A stretch of 64,000 nucleotides of DNA from Clostridiales bacterium (GTDB lineage: Bacteria; Bacillota; Clostridia; Oscillospirales; Oscillospiraceae). The stretch spans positions 16,320 through 80,319 of the forward strand of contig DXYV01000012.1 of NCBI GenBank assembly GCA_019415645.1, in the 5' to 3' direction. The notes under the pieces were generated by a model that worked only from the letters and a program-made list of their open reading frames with translations, ran no database searches and was not told the origin of the DNA. Of this stretch, positions 23,809 through 33,435 are shown piece by piece. A program made the position numbers and the translations under genes. Position 1 is the first letter of the stretch, and every line of letters starts with the position of its first letter.

Positions 23809-25770
23809 ATGTCTCTGAAATATCCCAACCTACTCTCCCCTGTAAAGATCAACAACGTGGTGCTGCGCAACCGGCTGATCTGCACCGCGTCCAACCCCCA
23901 CTTCATCCAGGCCACAGAGAAGTGGCCTACCGAGGCCCTCATCACCCATTATGGCAACAAAGCCAAGGCCGGCGCGGCCGTGGTCACCTGCAAGGGCAAC
24001 AACCCGGTCAAAACCAACGACCCCCACTCCCTCACCCTGGACATCCACCAGGGCCAGCACCAGCACATGTTCGCCCAAGTAGCCGAGATGGTCCATTATT
24101 ACGGGGCCAAGGCCAGCTATCTGGTGCTGCCCGACATGAACATCGTCAAGGGCTACGATGCCTCTGACGGCGTGCTGTCCGAATTCGTGGCGGGCGACGG
24201 CTCCAAGGCGGAGTACGGCAAAGCCGCACCCAAAGAGCTGCTGTATCAGATGGTGGAGGCCTACGCGGAGGAGGCCAAACTGGCCCAGTCGCTGGGCTTT
24301 GACATGTGCTTCATGCACATGGCCTACCGCCTCATGTTCCCCGGCCGCTTCCTCTCTCCCCTGTCCAACAAGCGCACCGATGAATTTGGCGGCTCCATTG
24401 AAAACCGGGCCCGCTTCCCCCTCATGATCTGCGAGGCCATCAAACAGGCCTGCGGCCGGGACTTTCTCATCGAGGTCTCTATCTCAGGCCGGGAAGACGA
24501 CCTGTTCGAAGGGGGGCTGACCCTTCAGGATCAGCTGGAATTTGCCAAGCTGGCGGCCGGAAAGATCGACATTCTCCAAATTCGCGGCGGCTCCATTGAT
24601 CCCTCCCAGCCCACCTACCTGGACCCGCGGGAGATCCCCCAGCGTCCCAACGCCGCGGCCATCCGCAAAGGGCTCCGGGAGGCCGACATTTCCAACGTCT
24701 ACATAGACGTGGTGGGCGGCTGTCAGGACCTGGATCACTGCGAGGACATCATCGCCTCCGGTGACGCCGACTTCATCGGCGCGGCCCGGGCCTTTATCGC
24801 TGACCCCCAGTGGGGCGTCAAGGCCTACGAGGGCCGCAACGAGGACGTGGTTCCCTGCCTGCGCTGCAACAAGTGCCACATTCCCGGCCCGGAGCAGTGG
24901 AACACAGTCTGCTCCGTGAACCCGGAATGGGGCCTGGAGCATAAGATCGAGCGTCTGGTCACCCCGCCGACCCGGCTCAAGAAGATCGCTGTGGTCGGCG
25001 GCGGCCCCGCCGGTATGGAGGCCGCGCTGCTGGCCGCCAAGCGGGGCCACACCGTGACTCTCTACGAAAAAGAGGGCCGGTTGGGCGGCCTGCTCAACGC
25101 CACGGAGGGCATCGACATCAAGTGGACCCTGATCAAATTCCGGGACTACCTGGTTCGCCAGATCGCCAAGTCTGCGGTAGACGTCCGGCTGAATACCACC
25201 GCAGACCCCGCGCTGCTGAAAACAGAGGGCTATGACGAGGTCATTGTGGCCATCGGCTCTCAACCCTCCTATCCCCCCATTCCCGGCATCCACGGTACCA
25301 ACGTCATTCCCGCGATCGAAGTGGTACGCCGGGAGCTGGAGCTGTCCCACGACGTGGTGATCGTGGGCGGCGGCGAGATCGGTGTGGAGATGGGGCTCCA
25401 CCTGGCCCGACACGGCCATGGGGTCACTCTGCTGGAGATGGGCCCTGTTCTCTCCCCCGAGAGCGTGCCCGTCCACTTCCGCTCCCTCTTCGAGCGCGCC
25501 TGGGAGACCCAGGAGGGCTTTACGTACCACCTGAACGCAAAAGTCACCGCCATTGCCCCCGATGGCGTGACCTATGTGGATCAGGAGGGACAGGCACGGA
25601 CCATTCCGGCTGCCAGTGTGGTTCTGGCCGCCGGGATGAGCGCCAAGCAGGAGGAGGCCATGGCCTTCCTGGACGGCACCACCCGTACCCATATGATCGG
25701 CGATTGCGACAAGGTAGGCAGTGTGCAGACCGCCCTGCGCGCCGCCTATGCCCTGGCTAACAACCTCTGA
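23809..25770 (+). CDS. 2-enoate reductase-like NADH:flavin oxidoreductase (OYE-FeS-FAD)
   Basis: The enzyme has 653 residues. An N-terminal FMN TIM barrel (about 1-370) has the Old Yellow Enzyme core and the active-site region MHMAYRLMFPGRFLSPLSNKRTDE in parts. A 4Fe-4S site CLRCNKCH...C lies near residues 347-362. The FAD/NADH domain has AVVGGGPAGMEAA and VIVGGGEIGVEMG loops and the C-terminal MIGDCDKVGSVQ. The family reduces alpha,beta-unsaturated acids, enoyl-CoAs or related compounds, or demethylates amines. It is the last gene of the symporter operon and a paralogue of the truncated gene at the window start. The substrate is unknown. Confidence 0.92.
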   Translation: MSLKYPNLLSPVKINNVVLRNRLICTASNPHFIQATEKWPTEALITHYGNKAKAGAAVVTCKGNNPVKTNDPHSLTLDIHQGQHQHMFAQVAEMVHYYGAKASYLVLPDMNIVKGYDASDGVLSEFVAGDGSKAEYGKAAPKELLYQMVEAYAEEAKLAQSLGFDMCFMHMAYRLMFPGRFLSPLSNKRTDEFGGSIENRARFPLMICEAIKQACGRDFLIEVSISGREDDLFEGGLTLQDQLEFAKLAAGKIDILQIRGGSIDPSQPTYLDPREIPQRPNAAAIRKGLREADISNVYIDVVGGCQDLDHCEDIIASGDADFIGAARAFIADPQWGVKAYEGRNEDVVPCLRCNKCHIPGPEQWNTVCSVNPEWGLEHKIERLVTPPTRLKKIAVVGGGPAGMEAALLAAKRGHTVTLYEKEGRLGGLLNATEGIDIKWTLIKFRDYLVRQIAKSAVDVRLNTTADPALLKTEGYDEVIVAIGSQPSYPPIPGIHGTNVIPAIEVVRRELELSHDVVIVGGGEIGVEMGLHLARHGHGVTLLEMGPVLSPESVPVHFRSLFERAWETQEGFTYHLNAKVTAIAPDGVTYVDQEGQARTIPAASVVLAAGMSAKQEEAMAFLDGTTRTHMIGDCDKVGSVQTALRAAYALANNL

Positions 25771-25783
25771 CCACACAAAGCCA

Positions 25784-25826
25784 GACGGCCCCGCTGCGCT
25801 GCAGCGGGGCCGTCCGTTTTATTTTA
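25784..25826 (+). terminator. Terminator of the symporter-flavoenzyme operon
   Basis: A perfect 14-bp stem (25784-25797 with 25801-25814) is followed by CGTTTTATTTT. It lies between convergent operons. Confidence 0.9.
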
Positions 25827-26363
25827 TCACTCAGCTAAAATACAGCTGGTATAGGTCAGAGTCTGAGGGCCGTAGTAATAGGGCAGGCCGGAACTCTCGC
25901 ACACCTGGCTGACCACCAACCCACAGGCCTCCATGGAGGGAATGGCCCGGTCCGGGAAGCGGCAGGGTGCGTCAGGGCAGGTACACTGGGCGCAGATGGT
26001 ACAGGTCCCCGCCGCCATGGGCAGACAGCGTGCCGCCTGCCCGCGCACGGCCTCACACAGCCGGACAAAGCGCTCCTTGTGGACGCGCTCGGTATCCATC
26101 ATGGTCTCGATGTCAAAGTCGTCCTCCAGCTCGGCGGTGGACTGAACCAGAATTCCCATGGGATAGCCCTGCGCCCGGGCCGCCATCTCCTCCAGCGTCC
26201 CGCAGTGGGGCGGGCAGGTCCAGCTGCGCCCGTAGCTGCGGCACTTGTCGGCGGCGCACATCTCCCGCACCTCCGGCCGGAACTCCAGCGCCGCCACGTT
26301 CAGCGGCCCGTAGTGACTGAATTCTGCCTGCTTTGCCAGCTCCAGCAATGATTCCAGGGTCAT
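25827..26363 (-). CDS. DUF2284 metal-binding protein
   Basis: This cysteine-rich protein has 178 residues. CRSYGRSWTCPPHCG near residue 41 and a dense cluster CTICAQCTCPDAPCRFP near residues 120-137 are typical of DUF2284, which is thought to bind metal or Fe-S centres. Members often sit beside corrinoid methyltransferase genes, as here. It is the last gene of the minus-strand operon 29658-25827, 16 bp after the RACo-type gene. Biochemical function is unknown. Confidence 0.88.
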   Translation of the reverse strand: MTLESLLELAKQAEFSHYGPLNVAALEFRPEVREMCAADKCRSYGRSWTCPPHCGTLEEMAARAQGYPMGILVQSTAELEDDFDIETMMDTERVHKERFVRLCEAVRGQAARCLPMAAGTCTICAQCTCPDAPCRFPDRAIPSMEACGLVVSQVCESSGLPYYYGPQTLTYTSCILAE

Positions 26364-26379
26364 GATTCCCCGCCTCCGC

Positions 26380-27948
26380 TCATTCGAACATCATGCAGTC
26401 AATGTAGGCGTCGCTGAAGTCCGACCGGCCGGACAGCTCCAGATAGCGGCACTTGGCCGCCGTCTCCGCCAGCGCGGTCTGGGCCGCCTGGGACAGCAGG
26501 GCCGCCGAGGCCCCCATGCCCGCGCTGTTGCCCACCACTTTCAGCACCGGCAGCAGCTCTGCCGGGAACAGGCCGATGGCCGCCGCGCTCTCCGGCCGCA
26601 GGTAGCTGCCAAAACCACCGGCCAGATAGAAGGCGTCCAGCTGGCCCGCGGTCACGTTCTGCTGCTCCAGCAGGGTCTGGATTCCGGCCGATACCGCGGC
26701 CTTGGCCAGCTGGAGCTTGCGCACGTCGCCGGCCGATACCCACACCTCGCCGGCCAAGCGGAAGCGGGTCTCGCTGCCCTCGCCCTCCAGGCGGTCGGCG
26801 AATTCCTCCGGAGCCTCGTCCGCCGGCAGCAGGCGGCCGGTCTCGTCCACGATTCCCAGCTGAAGCAGCGCGGCCAGGGTATCCACCAGGCCGGAGCCGC
26901 ACACGCCCGCCGGCGCGCCGCCGCCCAGAACGGAATAGCAGAGCGCTCCGTTCTCCAGCCACACTTTATCAATGGCGCCATCGGCCGCCGCCATGCCGCA
27001 GGAGAGATTAGCCCCTTCAAAGGCGGGACCGGCGGCAGTGGAACAGCACAGCAGACCGTTTCGGTCGCCCAGGGCCATCTCGCCGTTGGTCCCCACGTCC
27101 ACAAAGAGGACCGGCCGCTCCGCCTGAGCTGCGCCGGAGGCCACCAGTCCGGCCGTGATGTCGCCGCCTACATAACCCGACACGCAGGGCGCCAGATAGA
27201 GCTCCGCCCCCGGCGCCGCGCCCAGGTCATAGGAATCCGCGGAAACCGTCTCCCCGAACAGGGATTTGGGCGTGAAGGGGGCCACAGCAATGGAGGCCGG
27301 GTCCAGTCCGGCCAGCAAATGGAGCATAACCGTGTTGCCCGCCACCGACAGGGCGGTGACTTCTTCCGCCTTCCGTCCCGCCTGCGCGCAGGCCTCCGCC
27401 AGCAGCTGACGCAGCTGGGTCCGGATGGCCGTTTTCAAGGTCTCCAGTCCGTCGGGATGCTCCATGGTGTACTGCACCCGGGAGATCACGTCCGCGCCAT
27501 AGCCGCGCTGGGCGTTGCCCCCGCTGGCTGTGGCCAGGCGCGCGCCGCTGGCCCGGTCATAGAGATAGAGTACCACCGTGGTGGTGCCCACGTCCACCGC
27601 CGCGCCCAGTCCGGCGCCGTGTCCATCCGGTGCAAACCGCACCGCCGCGCCCTCGGTGGCCGCTTTCAGATCACCCTCGGGCAGGGTGACGGTACAGTCC
27701 CCCTCCACCACCGCCAGGCAGGCCAGCCGTCTGGTCTCGCCCGGGGCCAGAAGGGCGTGCTCCCGCGGGCTGGGCGGGGCAATTTGGCCGCTCACCTCCA
27801 CCAGACAGCGCCCGCAGCGGCCTTTGCCGCCGCAGGGCGCGTCTACGTGGGGAAAGCCCCCGAGCCGCAGACCCTCCAGCAGGGTCGCGCCCGAGGGCAT
27901 CTCCACGGCGGTGTGAGTCTGGCCCTGTAAAATCGTCAGGGTCGGCAT
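26380..27948 (-). CDS. RACo-type reductive activator of corrinoid proteins (2Fe-2S, ASKHA domain)
   Basis: The protein has 522 residues. The N-terminal [2Fe-2S] ferredoxin domain has CGGKGRCGRC and a fourth cysteine in RRLACLAVV. A linker and a large DUF4445/ASKHA ATPase-like domain follow, with VDVGTTTVVLYL, SVAGNTVMLHLLAG, VDVGTNGEMALG and YLAGGFGSYL. RACo proteins reduce inactive Co(II) corrinoid to Co(I) using ATP. The start at 27948 matches the ferredoxin domain and has GGCGG upstream; the ATG at 27984 adds twelve residues without a good site. It sits in an operon with a corrinoid protein, its expected client. Confidence 0.93.
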   Translation of the reverse strand: MPTLTILQGQTHTAVEMPSGATLLEGLRLGGFPHVDAPCGGKGRCGRCLVEVSGQIAPPSPREHALLAPGETRRLACLAVVEGDCTVTLPEGDLKAATEGAAVRFAPDGHGAGLGAAVDVGTTTVVLYLYDRASGARLATASGGNAQRGYGADVISRVQYTMEHPDGLETLKTAIRTQLRQLLAEACAQAGRKAEEVTALSVAGNTVMLHLLAGLDPASIAVAPFTPKSLFGETVSADSYDLGAAPGAELYLAPCVSGYVGGDITAGLVASGAAQAERPVLFVDVGTNGEMALGDRNGLLCCSTAAGPAFEGANLSCGMAAADGAIDKVWLENGALCYSVLGGGAPAGVCGSGLVDTLAALLQLGIVDETGRLLPADEAPEEFADRLEGEGSETRFRLAGEVWVSAGDVRKLQLAKAAVSAGIQTLLEQQNVTAGQLDAFYLAGGFGSYLRPESAAAIGLFPAELLPVLKVVGNSAGMGASAALLSQAAQTALAETAAKCRYLELSGRSDFSDAYIDCMMFE

Positions 27949-27996
27949 AAATAAACCGCCTTTCTTTTCTTCTTGTAATGCCATTCCGCGCCTGGT

Positions 27997-28998
27997 TCAG
28001 GCGTAGAATTCCTCCACCGCCGCGAAGAAGGCGTCGATGTTCTCCCAGGGAGACAGGGGCGGGATATCGCAGCCGGAGGAGATCAGGAAATTCTTGTGTC
28101 CGCAGCACTCGCCCATGATGCGCAGGGTCTCGGCCCGGACGGACTCCGGCGTGCCGTTGCGGAACGCGGAGACCGGGTCCACATTGCCCATGGTGAGCAC
28201 GTCTTCCGGCATTTGGGCCAGCATTTCCTTCATATCGACGGCGTTGCCGAAATGGTAGGCTGCCGCGCCGGTCTCCAAAAGCTGGGGCACCATCTTGGTC
28301 ACGGCAGGACCGCAGTTGTGGTAGATGACGATGAACTCGTCGTCCTGCACCGCGTCCACGATCTTCTTGATATAGGGGGAGGAGAACTCGCCGCACAGGT
28401 CGGGGGACAGCAGGCCGGCGGCCGGCTCGGCCATCACCACGCCGTGGGCGCCGATCTTCTTGTACTCCTGGATATAGGCCAGCAGGAACTGGGTGGCCTT
28501 TTCCAGAGTCGTATGGACCATCTCCGGCTCCTCATAGCAGTTGACCATGATCTCGGTCATATCCATCAGGCGGCCCGCCAGGGAGAAGGGTCCGATGACC
28601 CCGGCGAACACCGGCCGGTCGGTAATCCGCTTCAGGGCCTTGGAAATGGCCTCCACATACAGGCCGGTACGGCCCGCGCCCACAGGGGGGACCTCCAGCT
28701 TCTCCGCGTCCTCGGGGTCGGTGAGCACCGCGCCGATCACGGTGGGCACCTCGTCGTCGGTCACCCGGATCTCCGCGCCGAAGCACTCGGCCTCCACCGA
28801 CAGGTCCATCATAGACACGGCGGCGGCCGTGGGACAGCGGGCGGCGATGGCGGCCATTCCGGCGGCCTGGGCGTCGCTGCTGGCGATCAGCTCACGGACC
28901 GTGATGCCCTGGAGCTGGGTGGAGGGGAAGGAGAGCACCGGCATGGCGCGGCGCTTCTCGGCGGCCATGGTATCGGCCAGCCACTGTTTCATATTCAT
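27997..28998 (-). CDS. UroD/MtaA-family methyltransferase 1
   Basis: This TIM-barrel protein of 333 residues belongs to the uroporphyrinogen decarboxylase superfamily, subgroup of methylcobamide:coenzyme M methyltransferases (MtaA/MtbA) and related corrinoid enzymes. The zinc-site pattern is visible as H-x-C in IYHNCGP and a later Cys in ISSGCDIPPLSPWEN. VIGPFSLAGRLMD and FGNAVDMKEM are family blocks. True heme-pathway UroD residues are not apparent. GGAG precedes the ATG. It lies 15 bp after the corrinoid protein gene, so it probably loads or unloads the methyl group on that protein. The acceptor is unknown. Confidence 0.9.
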   Translation of the reverse strand: MNMKQWLADTMAAEKRRAMPVLSFPSTQLQGITVRELIASSDAQAAGMAAIAARCPTAAAVSMMDLSVEAECFGAEIRVTDDEVPTVIGAVLTDPEDAEKLEVPPVGAGRTGLYVEAISKALKRITDRPVFAGVIGPFSLAGRLMDMTEIMVNCYEEPEMVHTTLEKATQFLLAYIQEYKKIGAHGVVMAEPAAGLLSPDLCGEFSSPYIKKIVDAVQDDEFIVIYHNCGPAVTKMVPQLLETGAAAYHFGNAVDMKEMLAQMPEDVLTMGNVDPVSAFRNGTPESVRAETLRIMGECCGHKNFLISSGCDIPPLSPWENIDAFFAAVEEFYA

Positions 28999-29013
28999 CG
29001 GGGGCGGCTCCTT

Positions 29014-29658
29014 TCACGAAGCAGCTGCGGTCAGCAGCTCGGCGGCTGCCTCGGCGGCCGAGGCGGCATCGGGGGTGTACTTGTCCGCGCCGATGCTCTC
29101 ACAGAACTGCTCGCTGACCGGCGCGCCGCCGATCATAATCTTCACCTGGTCGCGGATGCCGGCAGCCTCCACGGCCTTCACCACGTCGGCCATGACGGGC
29201 ATGGTGGTGGTCAGCAGGGCGGAGCAGGCAATGATCTTGCAGTTGTTTTCCTTGGCGGTCTCCACAAAGGTCTCAGGCGCCACGTCCACGCCCAAGTCGA
29301 TGACCTCGATTCCCTTGCTCTCCATCATCATGCGCACCAGATTCTTGCCGATGTCGTGCAGGTCGCCCTTGACGGTGCCCAGCACAGCCTTGCCCAGGGG
29401 CTCCACGCCGTCCGCGGCCATCAGGGGCTTGAGCAGGGCGGTGCCGGCGTTCATGGCGCGGGCTGCTACCAGGACCTCCGGCACGAAGATCTCGTTGTTC
29501 TTGAACTTGGCGCCGATGACGTTCATACCGGCCAGCAGGCCGTCCTCCAAAATCTCCTTGGCGGAATAGCCTTCCTCAATGGCCTTGGGGACCAGTTCCT
29601 TTACCAGCTTGGCGCGGCCCTTCTGGAGGGCTTCCGACAGTTCAGTCAAAGTGCTCAT
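29014..29658 (-). CDS. Corrinoid (B12-binding) protein, MtbC/MtaC type
   Basis: The protein has 214 residues. The N-terminal four-helix cap (residues 1-85) is followed by the cobalamin-binding Rossmann domain. GTVKGDLHDIGKNLV contains the DxHxxG cobalt-ligating motif (His about 101), with SALLTTT and MIGGAPVSEQF further on. It shuttles methyl groups on cobalt between two methyltransferases. GAAGGAG precedes the start, and a TATAAT box lies at 29699-29704 (minus) without a clear -35. It is the first gene of the operon corrinoid protein - MtaA-like - RACo - DUF2284. Confidence 0.95.
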   Translation of the reverse strand: MSTLTELSEALQKGRAKLVKELVPKAIEEGYSAKEILEDGLLAGMNVIGAKFKNNEIFVPEVLVAARAMNAGTALLKPLMAADGVEPLGKAVLGTVKGDLHDIGKNLVRMMMESKGIEVIDLGVDVAPETFVETAKENNCKIIACSALLTTTMPVMADVVKAVEAAGIRDQVKIMIGGAPVSEQFCESIGADKYTPDAASAAEAAAELLTAAAS

Positions 29659-29770
29659 GTTGCATACGCTCCTTCACATTATTTTTGTATCTGCTTGCAT
29701 TATACCGGGAAAGGCCGCCCCCGCTCTTGTACTTTTTTTGTTTTTTTGGAATTATGATATGTTCTTCAGC

Positions 29771-30892
29771 TTATCTGATTGCTGTTGGGAATGCGGCGGC
29801 CGCATCCACCATGGCCTTTACATTTTCAAATTTAGCATTAAATGGAATGTCACAGCCGGAACAGACAATCAATCCAGTCTTGGGTCCTACATCCTGAATT
29901 AGCTTGGTTGTATACTCATAGACTTCTTCTTCTGTGCCAAAGGCCAACAATGTGGCCGGCACATCGCCCATGATAGCGGAATGGTCACCTAACACTTCCC
30001 TGCACAAGCGTGCGTTGGAGGTTCCGTCCAGTGATAGAATACATCGGCGTGGCGGCAATTCCTTGAAATAGGCAAAGGCCCGGTCCCAGCAGGAATCCAG
30101 ATGGAAAATAGGCACGATCTCATGCTGGATGGCTATGAGCGCCAGTTCTTTCAGATAAGGCCAGACGAATTCCTCCCAAATCGCCGGAGAGATCATATCC
30201 GGCGCGGCACGCCAGCCGCCGACCCAGGCGCCGAACGCGTTGTTTGATTGTTCCAGCGCTCGTGAAAATTCTTCCCGGCTGGTTTTCATGATTTCTGCAA
30301 AGACTCTGGCAATCAGTTCCGGCTCGTCCATCAGATCTACGAAAAAGTTTTCCAATGACCGTCCTCCACACATCGGCTCAAAAGGCGTTCCAATGTTCCC
30401 GCCGGAGTTGATTACCGGGATTCCCGCCTCGGCGCAGCACCGCACCGCCCCGGGCATGCTCCGTGCAAAGCGGTTTATTTCCTGGAAGTCTACCTTCAGC
30501 CGGTTGGCCAGCACTTCCTGCCGGAACTGCGCATAGCCGTGATCCAGGATATACTGATAGTCGTCATACTGAACGACCTCCGCCTCCTCTACCTGCCAAA
30601 GCTCGTCGTCCGGCAATTCGAAACCCGGACGGGAAACCTTGGACAGCCAAAGATCGGACAGTGTCTGCGGGCAGATGATCGGCGTCTGAATCGAATCGGC
30701 TGTCTCCAACCGTTCCATCAGACAGACCGCCGCCTGAGCAGCCATTTCATAATCCGTTGTGGCCCCCTTCAGCTTCAACCCCTGCGCGTGAGCGATAAAG
30801 GCTGGCCCGTTAATGGACACTGGGATTTTGTCCACCGGTTTCATTTCCACCGCATTCCGGGTACGTAGAAGCCTTTGTTCATATTGCGTCAT
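29771..30892 (-). CDS. UroD/MtaA-family methyltransferase 2
   Basis: This UroD-superfamily protein has 373 residues. The putative zinc ligands are in FHLDSCWDRAF and LIVCSGCDIPFNAKFENVKAM. The core is longer than in paralogue 1, and the N-terminus NAVEMKPVDKIPVSINGPAF differs, which suggests a different methyl donor or acceptor. It starts 6 bp after the MFS transporter stop, so the two are co-transcribed. One plausible reading is that it is the substrate-specific methyltransferase (MT1-like) for the compound imported by that transporter, with paralogue 1 as the second step. This is inference. Confidence 0.88.
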   Translation of the reverse strand: MTQYEQRLLRTRNAVEMKPVDKIPVSINGPAFIAHAQGLKLKGATTDYEMAAQAAVCLMERLETADSIQTPIICPQTLSDLWLSKVSRPGFELPDDELWQVEEAEVVQYDDYQYILDHGYAQFRQEVLANRLKVDFQEINRFARSMPGAVRCCAEAGIPVINSGGNIGTPFEPMCGGRSLENFFVDLMDEPELIARVFAEIMKTSREEFSRALEQSNNAFGAWVGGWRAAPDMISPAIWEEFVWPYLKELALIAIQHEIVPIFHLDSCWDRAFAYFKELPPRRCILSLDGTSNARLCREVLGDHSAIMGDVPATLLAFGTEEEVYEYTTKLIQDVGPKTGLIVCSGCDIPFNAKFENVKAMVDAAAAFPTAIR

Positions 30893-30898
30893 GGTTTT

Positions 30899-32140
30899 TC
30901 ACTCCTTCTGTTTAATTACGGCGGACAGGATCGCGGCGACCACGCACAATCCCACAAACAAGAGATATGCGCCGTCCAGCGAGCCAGTCAGCTCCATGGC
31001 CACGGCGAGAATGGCATAGGCGCAGTTGCGCAGAATCGCTGTGATTGGATTGACCACCATCCAGGCCCGCGCAAAATCAAATCGTCCAAACAGCGTGGCC
31101 ACGATGGAAGCGGACAAATTGGTCGTGCCTCCGATGGCGCAGCCGATCATAACCAGGGAAATGTACAGGCAGGCCCGGCCGGGCAGAACGTTGAACAGCA
31201 CCGCTATTCCGAACCAGAGGGAGAATACCACAGAACAGCGCTTGGTCCCGATCTTCTGGTCCAACCACCCCCACAGGTAGCTGCCTACCGCGCCGATCAG
31301 TGCGACGGCGGAAAACAGCAGTGTTGCAGTTCCCTCCTCAAATCCGAAACTCATCAGCCGCGGGATGAACTGGCTCATCAGCCCCACGGTCACAATCATC
31401 AGAAAACCGTAGATGATGCCGCACAGCCAAGTATTCTTGTTACGCAGGATCTCCCATACCGTAAGCGTGCTCTCCTGTGTCTCCTCCTTGTGGCGGTCAT
31501 AAAAATCCAGGTCGTTATCCGGGAAACAACCCAGCTCCTCCGGCGTGTTGCGGATCGCGAAGAAGCTGACTACCGCCATGAGCAGCATGATCGCGCCAAA
31601 GATCAGGCTAGTCTTTCCGATGCCGATTCGCGGGAGCAGATATCCAATGACCGGCACGATAATCACCGGAGACAGATTGTTGCCAATGGTCGCCCATCCC
31701 AGCGCCAGCCCTTTTTTGGTGGGAAACCAGTACGCCAGCAGGTTGCTGCAGCACATCATTCCGAACGCATTTGCGGCGCAGGCCAGAATGGAGGCTGAAA
31801 CCGCGTACTCCCAGATGGTTCCGCAGTTGCCCCACCAGATATAGGCCAGCCCACCGGCCAGGAACGAAACAACAAAAACAAAGCGGGACCCCTTGCGGTC
31901 CAGCAGCCAGCCAATAAAAATACTGCCCAATACACTGACCCATCCGGCGTAAGTAAAAATACTCAACAGTGTTGCCTGATTCCAGCCACGCTCTAGGGCC
32001 ATCCGCGGCACCGTTACATTCAGGCTGTCCGTGGTCAGCGAAGTCATCAGAATCAACGCAATCACACAAAACAGGATATAAAGCCATCCGATTTTCCCAA
32101 AATTGCTTTTTGTGCTGGAGTATGTAGACTTTTTGTCCAT
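30899..32140 (-). CDS. Major facilitator superfamily transporter
   Basis: The transporter has 413 residues and 12 predicted membrane helices. GWLLDRKGSRFVF is the MFS loop 2-3 motif, and FPTKKGLALGWATIGNNLSPVIIVP resembles oxalate/formate-antiporter or monocarboxylate-type members. GGAAGGAG precedes the ATG at 32140; the longer frame to 32194 is not supported. It is co-transcribed with UroD-family protein 2 and divergent from a LysR gene. Base use is less GC-rich than the core genes nearby. The substrate is probably a small organic acid, but is not determined. Confidence 0.92.
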   Translation of the reverse strand: MDKKSTYSSTKSNFGKIGWLYILFCVIALILMTSLTTDSLNVTVPRMALERGWNQATLLSIFTYAGWVSVLGSIFIGWLLDRKGSRFVFVVSFLAGGLAYIWWGNCGTIWEYAVSASILACAANAFGMMCCSNLLAYWFPTKKGLALGWATIGNNLSPVIIVPVIGYLLPRIGIGKTSLIFGAIMLLMAVVSFFAIRNTPEELGCFPDNDLDFYDRHKEETQESTLTVWEILRNKNTWLCGIIYGFLMIVTVGLMSQFIPRLMSFGFEEGTATLLFSAVALIGAVGSYLWGWLDQKIGTKRCSVVFSLWFGIAVLFNVLPGRACLYISLVMIGCAIGGTTNLSASIVATLFGRFDFARAWMVVNPITAILRNCAYAILAVAMELTGSLDGAYLLFVGLCVVAAILSAVIKQKE

Positions 32141-32305
32141 TTTGAACTCCTTCCTTTTGTTTACCGCAGTCTCCGAGCGATACGGCAAATTCACCTATTT
32201 TTCTCCACTCAGATGCATCTTTATGTTTATTTTATCGTCCGCAGCCGGGAAAGGGAACTGCAAGTCTGACATGGCTCTATGTCCAAGTTGCATTGGCCTG
32301 CAAAA

Positions 32306-32334
32306 TTGCTCTTCCTTGTCTTTTGCAGTATAAT
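32306..32334 (+). promoter_or_regulatory. Promoter of the second LysR gene
   Basis: TTGCTC (32306-32311) and TATAAT (32329-32334) are separated by 17 bp, close to the start codon and inside the divergent LysR/MFS region. Confidence 0.65.
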
Positions 32335-32356
32335 GGCAAAAAGGAGGGAATGCAGC

Positions 32357-33286
32357 ATGACCACGACACAAATGAAGGTATTCCTCACCGCCGCGACCTG
32401 TCTGAATTTCACCGAGGCCGCTCACCAACTTTATCTGTCTCAGTCTGCCCTCAGCCGCCAAATCATGGCGCTGGAACGGGAACTCAACGTCCAGCTTTTC
32501 CTGCGGGACAGTCGTGGACTCCGGCTCACCCCGGCGGGTAGGGTCCTGCTGGAAAAACTTACCCACGTCTACAACGCCTATGTGGAAGGGCTTCAGGAAG
32601 TACAAGCTGCCCAATGGGGAATCTCTTCTGAATTGACCATCGGCGTGCTGGACGGTCACATGGTCAGCGGGCAGTTGTCTGAAATTGTTCACCACATGGA
32701 GCTCAGCCATCCTAATATCGCCGTCACGCTGTTTCGGGGCAGCTTCTCTACCCTGACCTCCGCATTGTACAACGGTACGGCCGATCTGATTCTGACTCTG
32801 GAATTCTCCATTCGGGAAAAGGAACTGCTTGCGTTTCTTCCGGTCAGCCGGACCAAAGATTATCTGGTCATGCCCAAGGGGCACCCGCTGGCGGAACGGC
32901 CCCGGCTCGCCCCTGTGGACTTGAAAAACGAGGTTATCATCGCTATCAGTTGTGAGGATTCCCCGACCGCCTATCAGGGGACCCTGAGTCTACGCAAGCT
33001 GTGCGGCTGTATCCGCCCGCAGAAGGATGCGCCTAACCTGGATACCTGTACGCTCTGGATCCAGGCGGGACTGGGGATCAGCGTGCTGAACAGTCATAAC
33101 TATCTGGCCTCCGATCCGGAGCTTGTCTTTGTTGACGTGGATTGGGTGGGCAAGCCTCCCTTCAATTCCGATCTGGTGGCCGCCTGGCGACGGGATAGTC
33201 CCAATCCGGCCCTGTCTCCCTTCCTGGAGGAACTGCGGCGCTTTCCCAAGATTCTTTCCCCTCCGCTGCCCCGTAACGTGCGTTGA
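32357..33286 (+). CDS. LysR-family transcriptional regulator
   Basis: The regulator has 309 residues. The N-terminal helix-turn-helix (FTEAAHQLYLSQSALSRQIMALEREL in parts) and the C-terminal effector domain are intact. The ATG at 32357 has AAGGAGGG; an out-of-frame ATG lies 7 bp before it. Divergence from the MFS-UroD2 operon across 216 bp suggests that it controls that operon. Confidence 0.93.
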   Translation: MTTTQMKVFLTAATCLNFTEAAHQLYLSQSALSRQIMALERELNVQLFLRDSRGLRLTPAGRVLLEKLTHVYNAYVEGLQEVQAAQWGISSELTIGVLDGHMVSGQLSEIVHHMELSHPNIAVTLFRGSFSTLTSALYNGTADLILTLEFSIREKELLAFLPVSRTKDYLVMPKGHPLAERPRLAPVDLKNEVIIAISCEDSPTAYQGTLSLRKLCGCIRPQKDAPNLDTCTLWIQAGLGISVLNSHNYLASDPELVFVDVDWVGKPPFNSDLVAAWRRDSPNPALSPFLEELRRFPKILSPPLPRNVR

Positions 33287-33435
33287 GTCGCCGCACTGCG
33301 TTTTGATTTTTTCTCGCTCTTAATTTTGGAAATTTTTATGGAAATTTGAATGATATTATACTTCCCCGGCGTTTTGTGGTATAATGAGTTTCACACCATT
33401 CTGGATCCGCTATGCGTCAAAGGGGAGGTATCCGC

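Noticed and set aside
21634..25770. A complete flavonoid-degradation cluster
   Set aside because: The flavoenzyme and MBL hydrolase fit only loosely. No chalcone isomerase, phloretin hydrolase or characteristic flavone reductase sequence could be identified.
28096..29757. A 553-codon plus-strand open frame
   Set aside because: It is antisense to the corrinoid protein and MtaA-like gene and rich in His/Gly, with no domain signature.
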